Source: Syntrophus sp964555065 (lineage in GTDB: Bacteria; Desulfobacterota; Syntrophia; Syntrophales; Syntrophaceae). Taken from it: a stretch of 10,895 nucleotides of DNA. Made by a program: the position numbers and the translations under genes. The stretch is from contig CAZKRB010000082.1 of assembly GCA_964555065.1 (NCBI GenBank), forward strand, positions 1 to 10,895. Reading direction: 5' to 3'. This document shows, in pieces, positions 6,074 through 10,895 of this stretch. A model generated the notes under the pieces. The model did not search any database and was not told the DNA's origin. It saw only the letters and a list, made by a program, of their open reading frames with translations. Position 1 is the stretch's first letter, and each line of letters begins with the position of its first letter.

Positions 6074-6297
6074 GGGGGGGGGACTCTGATACGTATTACT
6101 ATATTTTATACAGTAGCACTATACTGCTGGGGCATACAGCCGTTATCCTTTGGATTTTCATTATAAATATTGCCGAAGCACCGATTGGCGGGAAGTGGAG
6201 GGATTTCCCTGTAAAATAGCACAAAAAAATGTTCGTTGTGCGGTCATAGGGTTCCATGGGGAGCTGCATCCTGATCTTATGCGGAGGTTGATGTCTG
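6067..6297 (+). promoter_or_regulatory. Promoter/leader region of the metal-transport operon
   Basis: AT-rich compared with its surroundings. TTGACA (6067-6072) is a perfect -35 box, but the matching -10 position (TACGTA, 6090-6095, after TGA) is weak, and the spacer contains a run of nine G (6074-6082). Around it lie the palindrome ATACGTAT (6089-6096), an inverted repeat CAGTA-N6-TACTG (6111-6126) and three direct repeats ATAC(A/T)G at 6108, 6121 and 6134, each 13 bp apart. A palindrome AGGGA-TT-TCCCT lies at 6199-6210. No cobalamin riboswitch core or classical NikR site was seen. A metal-responsive repressor binding here is plausible but unproven. Confidence 0.35.
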
Positions 6298-7101
6298 ATG
6301 AGCTGGAGAAGGGAGTTCGTGCGGCAGGGCAAACAGTTTATGAGGACGGCGGTTTTTGTTTTCCTGTCGATAACGGGGATGGGTTTGGCGACCGAGGCGG
6401 TGGCGGCAATCCCCCTGATCACCGATGACACGGGGACCCAGGGGAAAGGGAATTTCCAGCTGGAAATTCTGGGAGAATATGACCACGACAAGGGAGAGGG
6501 CATCAGGGGGGAGACAGAGGGGGTGACCGCATCGCTCCTCTATGGAATCCTCGATCCCGTCGATATCGTCTTTTCCGTTCCCTATGCCTTCCGGCGGGAA
6601 AAGGAGGGCGGCTGAACCGAGGAGGATGACGGGTTGGCTGATCTGTCCCTGGAGGTGAAGTGGCGGATGTTCGAGCGGGAAGGGTTCAGCCTGGCCCTGA
6701 AACCCGGCTTGACTCTGCCCACAGGCGACGAGGACAAGGGCCTGGGAGCGGGACGAGTGGCGGGTTACGTTTACCTGATCGCATCAAAAGAGATATCCCC
6801 CTGGGTCTTTCACCTGAATCTGGGCTATATCCGGAATGAAAACAAGATCGATGAGCGGTACGATCTCTGGCACGCCTCGCTGGCGGGGAGTTACGAACTT
6901 TTCAAATCCTTGAAGCTTGTGGGCGACATCGGCATGGAGGACAACCCGTACCGTTGCTCCAGCATCGATCCGGCCTATCTCCTGGGAGGCTTGATCTATT
7001 CGCCGCTGGAGAATTTCGATTTCGGCGTCGCCGTCAAGGGCGGTCTGACGGACGCCGAAGCGGACCTTTCCGTCCGCGGCGGCATCACCTGGAGGTTCTA
7101 A
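6298..7101 (+). pseudogene. Outer-membrane beta-barrel protein (phenol-degradation MetA-like), interrupted by in-frame TGA
   Basis: A single reading frame of 268 codons with a TGA at codon 106 (6613-6615), giving pieces of 105 residues and, after the stop, about 160 residues. The N-terminus is a signal peptide (hydrophobic core about 17-30, likely cleavage after AVA or AVAA at 36-37). The rest shows alternating beta-strand patterns, GLADLSLEVKWRMF, SLALKPGLTLPTGDE, FHLNLGYIRNE, and a C-terminal aromatic residue (WRF), typical of a barrel of the MetA-pathway-of-phenol-degradation type. Such barrels occur beside Ni/Co ECF operons and may let metal cross the outer membrane. The stop lies in a variable loop. 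GAGGAGG followed 8 nt later by an in-frame TTG (6634) could restart translation, but that piece would lack the signal peptide. The start ATG has GGAGG at 10 nt. Whether the TGA is a real mutation, a sequencing error or is read through cannot be told here; no convincing SECIS hairpin follows. Confidence 0.7.
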
Positions 7102-7102
7102 A

Positions 7103-7789
7103 ATGCATATTCCCGATGGATACTTGAGCCCCCAGACCTATGGGCCCCTCTGGGCCGTATCCCTTGCCTGCTGGGGCGTTGCCCTGAAAAAGGTCAAACA
7201 GGAGGTGTCGGCGAAACAGGTTCCTTACCTGGCCATGGCAGCGGCCTTCTCCTTCCTGATCATGATGTTCAATGTCCCGATCCCCGGAGGGACGACGGGT
7301 CATGCCGTAGGCGCGGGCATCATCGCCCTGTTCCTCGGCCCCTGGACGGCCGTCATCTCCGTTTCCGTCGTCCTCATCCTTCAGGCGATCATCTTCGGCG
7401 ACGGCGGCATTACGGCCATCGGTGCAAACTGCTTCAACATGGCAGTGGTCATGCCCTTTGTTTCTTATGGGGTGTTTCGGCTGGTCAACGGAAAAGCCCG
7501 ATCGGGCATTCGCACTTTCCTGGCGGCTTTCCTTTCCGGTTATGCCGGGCTTTCCGTGGCGGCGATCGCCACGGCTGTGGAATTCGGCATCCAACCCCTG
7601 ATCGCCCACGGCGCCGACGGCCGCCCCCTCTATGCGCCCTACCCCTTGTCCATTGCCGTTCCGGTCATGGCAATGGAACATCTGCTCCTGTTCAGCATCA
7701 TGGAAGGGGTCGTCACGGTGCTGTTGCTCAAGTATTTCCTGAACAATGAATCGGACCAGATTTACGCCCTGCGCGGGAAGGCGGACTGA
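7103..7789 (+). CDS. cbiM: Ni/Co ECF transporter substrate-binding membrane component
   Basis: A 228-residue inner-membrane protein of the CbiM/NikM family, the S component of an energy-coupling-factor transporter, which captures Ni2+ or Co2+ from the periplasm. It begins MHIPDGYLSP, the invariant N-terminus whose Met1 amino group and His2 ligate the metal. PGGTTGHAVGAG supplies His67, the next ligand, and FGDGGITAIGANCFNMA (98-114) is the conserved central helix. About six to seven membrane helices are visible. The length is normal. It starts 1 nt after the barrel gene's stop codon, with GGAGG inside the end of that gene, so the two are translationally coupled. Ni and Co cannot be told apart from this sequence. 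Confidence 0.92.
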   Translation: MHIPDGYLSPQTYGPLWAVSLACWGVALKKVKQEVSAKQVPYLAMAAAFSFLIMMFNVPIPGGTTGHAVGAGIIALFLGPWTAVISVSVVLILQAIIFGDGGITAIGANCFNMAVVMPFVSYGVFRLVNGKARSGIRTFLAAFLSGYAGLSVAAIATAVEFGIQPLIAHGADGRPLYAPYPLSIAVPVMAMEHLLLFSIMEGVVTVLLLKYFLNNESDQIYALRGKAD

Positions 7790-7790
7790 G

Positions 7791-8126
7791 ATGCAAAAAG
7801 GACGGAAAAAACTGTGGGTTGCCCTGATTGTCCTTGCCTTTCTCTCGCCGCTGGGTATTATCCTTCCTGAAAAGTTCAAGGCCGGGGATGCCTGGGGCGA
7901 ATGGGGCGTGGACGCTCTGCAGCAGCTTCTCGGTTACGTTCCCGCAGGGCTTAAGCGTGATGCGGAGATCTGGTCGGCCCCCATCCCGGACTACAATTTC
8001 TGGGGAGAGGGAGCCGCCATGGGGCAGCAGATCATCGCCTATATCCTTTCCGGGCTGCTGGGCATCCTGCTGGCCGGTGGCTTTCTTTATCTCCTTGCGA
8101 AGGTTATTTTCCGCCGTGCAAAGTGA
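7791..8126 (+). CDS. PDGLE/CbiN-like small membrane subunit of the ECF transporter
   Basis: A 111-residue protein with two membrane helices (about 8-26 and 84-107) around a periplasmic loop. The loop carries SPLGIILPEKFKAGDAWGEWG (19-39) and looks like the PDGLE-domain/CbiN-NikN accessory subunit that works with CbiM/NikM in Ni and Co uptake. The ATG at 7791 lies one base after the cbiM stop codon. An upstream reading (7746) overlaps cbiM and is not preferred. The position between cbiM and cbiQ matches the usual cbiMNQO order, although sequence resemblance to classical CbiN is weak. Confidence 0.75.
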   Translation: MQKGRKKLWVALIVLAFLSPLGIILPEKFKAGDAWGEWGVDALQQLLGYVPAGLKRDAEIWSAPIPDYNFWGEGAAMGQQIIAYILSGLLGILLAGGFLYLLAKVIFRRAK

Positions 8127-9036
8127 CATCCCCTCTTTTCTGCTGGGTCCGTCGACCCGGCAGTCGGCGCCGCCCGCCGGGTCGGTGCACGCCTCCTTCC
8201 TCGATAAGGGCCTTTCCCGCTTGGCGGCCCTCATCAGAACCGCCTTTGTCCAGGGGGATACGGCACGCCAGGGGGGTTTTTTCCAGAAGCTCGATGCCCG
8301 GGTAAAGGTGTTTTTCCTGCTCTTTTTTGTCATCGTGGTGAGCCTCAAGAGAAGCCTCCTCCCCGAGGCGGGAATCGCCCTTTTCGTGCTGCTCCTCGCC
8401 GGACTCTCCCGCCTTCGCCTGCGTGCGTTCTACGGGCGGGTGGCGCTGTTGAGCTTGGTCTTCGGGTTTCTCGTCGCCTTTCCCTCCAGCCTGAACGTGA
8501 TCACTGCCGGTGACCTCGTCCTTCCCCTGGCGCATTTTTCGGAGGAGCGCTGCTTCTGGATCTGGTGCCTTCCGGAGACGGTGGGTATTACCCGGCAGGG
8601 CATGGAAGGCGTGCTGCTGCTGACCCTGCGCGTCTTCAACTCCCTTTCCCTTTCCTTCCTCGTTATTTACACGACCCCTTTTTCCGAACTCATCCGGGCT
8701 CTTAAAAGCCTGAAGGCGCCCGATGCGTTTCTCCTGGTCATCACCCTTTCCTTCCAGTATATCTTCATTTTCGCTAAAACCCTGGAGGAGCTGCACCTCG
8801 CCAGAAAAAGCAAGTTCATCGGGGGCGATGCCGCCGAGACGCGGGAATGGGTGGCGGGGTCGATGGCCTTTCTCTTCCGCAAGACGAAGATGCGCTGCGA
8901 AGAGGTGTATCACGCCATGCTGGCCAGGGGATTTTCCGGAGAAATTCGCTTGTATGCCCCGGGAAAGCTGAAGCGGGGCGAAATGGTCTGGGCTTCCTTG
9001 CTGTTTTGCGCCGGGATTGGCTTCCTGGTTTTTTGA
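8116..9036 (+). CDS. cbiQ: ECF transporter transmembrane coupling component CbiQ
   Basis: A 306-residue EcfT-type protein that joins the metal-binding subunit to the ATPase. Six hydrophobic segments are visible (about 65-78, 85-98, 108-124, 165-187, 205-222 and 289-305). The large cytoplasmic region carries the two coupling motifs that contact the ATPase, Ala-Arg-Lys (229-231) and Ala-Arg-Gly (270-272). It is longer than many CbiQ proteins because of an unusual N-terminal extension of about 50 residues before FFQKLDARVKVFF. The frame is open far upstream into the preceding gene. I chose GTG 8116, which overlaps the previous stop by 11 nt and has GAAGG about 12 nt upstream; GTG 8185 is an alternative without a ribosome binding site. 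Confidence 0.85.
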   Translation: MQSDIPSFLLGPSTRQSAPPAGSVHASFLDKGLSRLAALIRTAFVQGDTARQGGFFQKLDARVKVFFLLFFVIVVSLKRSLLPEAGIALFVLLLAGLSRLRLRAFYGRVALLSLVFGFLVAFPSSLNVITAGDLVLPLAHFSEERCFWIWCLPETVGITRQGMEGVLLLTLRVFNSLSLSFLVIYTTPFSELIRALKSLKAPDAFLLVITLSFQYIFIFAKTLEELHLARKSKFIGGDAAETREWVAGSMAFLFRKTKMRCEEVYHAMLARGFSGEIRLYAPGKLKRGEMVWASLLFCAGIGFLVF

Positions 9037-9046
9037 GGTGAAATTC

Positions 9047-9865
9047 ATGGGTGATATCCTCGCCGTTGAAAATGTCAGCTACCGTTACCACGATACGATT
9101 CCCGCCTTGGTGGAGGTGAGCCTCGCCATCGGGGAAGGGGAACGGTTCGCCGTGATCGGCGCGAACGGCTGCGGCAAATCGACGCTGCTGCGGGTCATGA
9201 ACGGCCTCATTGCTCCCGACCAGGGCACGGTGAAATTCCTGGACCGGGAAGTATCGGAAAAGTCCCTGAAGGACCAGGAATTTCTGCGCTTTTTCCGGGC
9301 GGGGGTCGGGTACATCTTTCAGCATTCCGATGTGCAGCTTTTCTGTCCCACCGTTTTCGACGAACTGATCTTCGGTCCCCTGCAGTTGGGAATCGGCAGG
9401 GAGGAGGCAGAGAACCGGGCCGGGGCGCTGCTGAAGATGCTGGGCATTGAAGGGCTCCGGGACCGGCCTTCCTATATGCTTTCCGGCGGAGAGAAAAAGC
9501 GGGTGGCCATCGGCTCAGTTCTGACCATGAATCCCCGGGTGCTGCTGCTCGACGAGCCCACCAACGGCCTTGACCCGAGGACACAGTGCTTCCTGGCCGA
9601 ACTGATCTTTGAACTCAGTTCGGCGGGCAAAACCATCCTGATCAGCACCCACGATCTGACCCTGGTGAGTGAATTTCAGCCCACCGTCGCCGTGCTTTCC
9701 GAGGAGCACCGCCTGGAGGCGGTCCGTCCCGCCGATGAGGTCCTCCAGGATGAAGATCTCCTCCTCAAGGTCAACCTTATTCACGAACACATGCACTACC
9801 ACGGAAAGATTGCTCACACCCACCGTCATTCCCATTACGTCTATCACCGCCATCCGGAAAAATAA
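9047..9865 (+). CDS. cbiO: ECF transporter ATPase with His-rich C-terminal tail
   Basis: A 272-residue ABC ATPase that powers Ni/Co uptake from the cytoplasmic side. Walker A is GANGCGKST (38-46), Q-loop Gln92, signature LSGGEKKR (145-152), Walker B VLLLDEPT (165-172) with catalytic Glu170, D-loop at GLDP, and H-loop His202. The last 27 residues hold ten His (246, 248, 250, 252, 257, 259, 261, 263, 267, 269), a likely metal-binding tail suited to Ni or Co. The frame is open from 9017, but the ATG at 9047 follows a ribosome binding site (GAGGTG) overlapping the cbiQ stop and begins the conserved N-terminus, so I take it as the start. Confidence 0.93.
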   Translation: MGDILAVENVSYRYHDTIPALVEVSLAIGEGERFAVIGANGCGKSTLLRVMNGLIAPDQGTVKFLDREVSEKSLKDQEFLRFFRAGVGYIFQHSDVQLFCPTVFDELIFGPLQLGIGREEAENRAGALLKMLGIEGLRDRPSYMLSGGEKKRVAIGSVLTMNPRVLLLDEPTNGLDPRTQCFLAELIFELSSAGKTILISTHDLTLVSEFQPTVAVLSEEHRLEAVRPADEVLQDEDLLLKVNLIHEHMHYHGKIAHTHRHSHYVYHRHPEK

Positions 9866-9893
9866 TTTCCCTTTCCCTCCAAGGGGCTCGGTC

Positions 9894-10146
9894 ATGGAGG
9901 CGATCTCCGTCGCCCTGTCTCAGGAGTCCCTCCGGGAGTTCGGGACGGTTCTCCATCATAACATCGACAAGGGGCTGCTGACTGCCGGCAGCGTCGAGAA
10001 GCACTTCGGCGGCGGCGGGGAAAAATCCCGTCAGCCATGTGGGAAAAATCTACAATTTCCTGGCTCACAGGATCGCCCGGGAGATCCATGAAAACATCGA
10101 GGGGATCAAAGGGCCGTCTCCCTGCGGGAGCGCGCACGCCTTCTGA
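9894..10146 (+). pseudogene. Small unrecognised gene of the transport operon, apparently frameshifted
   Basis: It starts at ATG 9894 with AAGGGG at 7 nt, 28 bp after cbiO. The first frame reads MEAISVALSQESLREFGTVL and on to EKHFGGGG, then degenerates and stops at 10091. If one A is dropped from the A5 run at 10021-10025, the product continues sensibly (NPVSHVGKIYNFLAHRIARE, then IHENIEGIKG) to a TGA at 10144-10146, giving about 83 residues. Both halves look protein-like: helical, with HHN and HRIAREIHE segments. The gene is therefore probably one small cytoplasmic protein, broken by an extra base or by a sequencing error. I do not recognise the family. Its place at the end of the metal-uptake operon and its several His residues hint at a metal-related role. 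Confidence 0.5.
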
Positions 10147-10151
10147 TCCCC
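10101..10151 (+). other. Branched inverted repeat at the operon end
   Basis: GGGGATCA (10101-10108) pairs perfectly with TGATCCCC (10144-10151); inside lies a hairpin CTCCC-TGC-GGGAG (10118-10130). It overlaps the stop codon of the last operon gene. There is no T run after it, so it is not a classical terminator; it could stabilise or end the transcript. Confidence 0.3.
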
Positions 10152-10244
10152 TGCTGTCAAACCGTTACCGCTCCTTTCGTGATCTCCCTATCGGCAGAGC
10201 TCGGACTGCAAATCTTAAAACCGCCAACTTTAACCGGGTCCAAT

Positions 10245-10290
10245 GAAAAAAGGACAAACAGGGCTGGAGTTAATCGTTGGCGCCAGCCCT
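10245..10290 (-). terminator. Candidate terminator of the rubredoxin gene
   Basis: On the minus strand, AGGGCTGG (complement of 10283-10290) pairs with CCAGCCCT (complement of 10260-10267) across a 15-nt loop, followed by a T-rich tract ending in T6 (complement of 10245-10250). It lies 22 bp past the rubredoxin stop. The T run starts about 9 nt after the stem, so the match to an intrinsic terminator is moderate. Confidence 0.45.
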
Positions 10291-10312
10291 TGACGGTGGC
10301 CAGGCGCGATCC

Positions 10313-10516
10313 TTATTCCTTCGTAAAGGTAGGGCCTGCGCCGGGGAAGGGGCGCCGTTTGTTAGGACTATACTTGGATTTATCAGCGCCGCACCCCGGG
10401 CAGCGCCAGTCCTTCGGGATATCCTTAAAGTCGGTGCCTGGCGGGATGCCGTGTTTTTTGTCCCCCCGTTCCGGATCATAAAAATGATTGCAGTTTGCAC
10501 ACTTGTATGTTTCCAT
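10313..10516 (-). CDS. Rubredoxin
   Basis: A 67-residue cytoplasmic electron carrier with one Fe bound by four Cys. Cys6 and Cys9 (YKCANC) and Cys39 and Cys42 (WRCPGCGA) give the usual two CX2C knuckles, with the conserved Tyr4, Tyr13, Asp14-Pro15, GT-F (27-30) and Trp37. After the 46-residue core there is a basic, Pro-rich tail of about 20 residues ending FTKE, longer than most rubredoxins. In anaerobes rubredoxin serves oxygen- and peroxide-detoxifying enzymes and NO reductases. The ATG follows AAGGAG at 8 nt. It is transcribed alone and convergent with the metal-transport operon. Confidence 0.93.
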   Translation of the reverse strand: METYKCANCNHFYDPERGDKKHGIPPGTDFKDIPKDWRCPGCGADKSKYSPNKRRPFPGAGPTFTKE

Positions 10517-10840
10517 TTTCCACTCCTTTTTATCTTGTGTTATCTTGGTGCCGGTGTTTCCTCAGTGCTGAATATCATCGCGAGCAGAAAGGCGCAGTGG
10601 CGTGGCGCGACTTATCCTTTCCTTGCGGGATACATGATCAGCTGAGCTTAAAAATTAAATCACCTATTCCTTAAATAACAGATAGCCTTTCTGGATCAGT
10701 CAGACTGAACCATCAGGCCCGGCGGATTTGCAGTTCATCGGGACAAAGAAGCATCTGACCGGTAAAGGCCGAGTCTCTTTTTAAGGATGGGCTGGGCAGC
10801 TTTTTTCTGCCCACGCCCGAATCCATGATTTCACTGCAAA
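10517..10840. other. Gene-free region with hairpins upstream of rubredoxin
   Basis: No gene recognised. It should contain the rubredoxin promoter (minus strand), which I cannot place. It holds an AT-rich patch (10648-10680), an inverted repeat GGaTCAGT-CAG-ACTGAaCC (10693-10711), and two strong hairpins toward the right edge. No tRNA or known riboswitch core was seen. Confidence 0.4.
10789..10818. terminator. Strong hairpin, possible transcription terminator
   Basis: TGGGCAG (10793-10799) pairs with CTGCCCA (10807-10813) around a C+T6 loop; after a small internal loop, GGG (10789-10791) pairs with CCC (10816-10818). On the minus strand it would lie about 20 nt past the possible gene end at 10841. 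A clear T run after the stem is missing in both directions, so terminator function is uncertain. Confidence 0.35.
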
Positions 10841-10845
10841 TCATG
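10824..10845. repeat. Perfect inverted repeat CATGATTT / AAATCATG
   Basis: 8-bp arms around a 6-nt loop, immediately beside the preceding hairpin, overlapping the putative stop codon at 10841-10843 on the minus strand. On the plus strand a T7 run (10861-10867) follows 15 nt later. It may be part of a tandem-hairpin terminator or an operator. Confidence 0.3.
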
Positions 10846-10895
10846 CCGCCGCTTCCTTGCTTTTTTTGACCACATCCCGCTGCCCTTCCGGCGGA
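10841..10895 (-). CDS. Possible C-terminal end of a gene cut by the window edge
   Basis: From the right edge, one minus-strand frame reads 17 residues ending VVKKSKEAAA and a TGA at 10843-10841. The Lys/Ala-rich end, the stop placed just before two strong hairpins, and reasonable codon use fit the 3' end of a real gene, but the piece is too short to name or to be sure of. Confidence 0.3.
   Translation of the reverse strand, partial: PPEGQRDVVKKSKEAAA

Noticed and set aside
6097..6297. Cobalamin or NiCo riboswitch before the metal-transport operon
   Set aside because: None of the conserved riboswitch core sequences could be found by eye; only short palindromes and spaced repeats are present.
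6613..6660. Selenocysteine at the in-frame TGA
   Set aside because: No convincing SECIS hairpin directly after the TGA, and the barrel family has no conserved Cys in this loop.
10011..10030. Programmed -1 frameshift in the small gene
   Set aside because: Joining the halves needs a +1 shift (or one base fewer), whereas a -1 slip leads to the wrong frame.
1..10895. CRISPR arrays, tRNA or rRNA genes, insertion sequences
   Set aside because: No regularly spaced long repeats, no cloverleaf-like segment and no transposase motif were seen on either strand.

Overview
The window reads as chromosomal DNA from a GC-rich anaerobic Gram-negative bacterium. The best guess is a Desulfobacterota/'deltaproteobacterial' lineage such as the Syntrophaceae. 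This rests on the gene content: a hybrid-cluster protein with a CX2CX8CX5C N-terminus, a Crp/Fnr regulator of the HcpR type, a multi-cluster ferredoxin-nitroreductase, a rubredoxin, a Ni/Co ECF transporter, and an outer-membrane barrel with signal peptide. The taxonomic placement is inference; no 16S or other marker gene is present.

Region 1 (1-2723) is a nitrosative-stress / redox island. The 5' end of hcp (minus strand, cut by the window edge) and a ferredoxin-nitroreductase fusion (minus) stand beside a divergently transcribed Crp/Fnr-family regulator that fits HcpR (plus). Two nearly identical FNR/HcpR-type palindromes (513-530 and 1982-1997) lie in front of hcp and between the nitroreductase and the regulator. 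Both sit at a spacing that could activate leftward (minus-strand) transcription, which suggests that HcpR switches on hcp and the nitroreductase from its own neighbourhood.

Region 2 (2869-5520, minus) holds two genes: a large glycosyltransferase with a second, degenerate GT-A-like half at its N-terminus, followed by a DUF4922 / HIT-GalT-like protein with an HxHxQ motif. Neither has a known role; together they look like an uncharacterised sugar-nucleotide or glycan module. Upstream, 5521-6297 holds no intact gene, only a C-rich stretch with a short coding-looking remnant, then an AT-rich promoter-like region with spaced repeats.

Region 3 (6298-10146, plus) is one tightly packed operon for nickel/cobalt uptake: an outer-membrane barrel protein (interrupted by an in-frame TGA), CbiM/NikM (S component), a small PDGLE/CbiN-like membrane protein, CbiQ (T component), CbiO (ATPase with a His-rich tail), and a small unrecognised gene that appears frameshifted at an A5 run. 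Metal would cross the outer membrane through the barrel and the inner membrane through the ECF complex.

Region 4 (10147-10895) has a rubredoxin gene (minus) with a candidate terminator, a gene-free stretch with strong hairpins, and at the edge a possible 3' end of another minus-strand gene.
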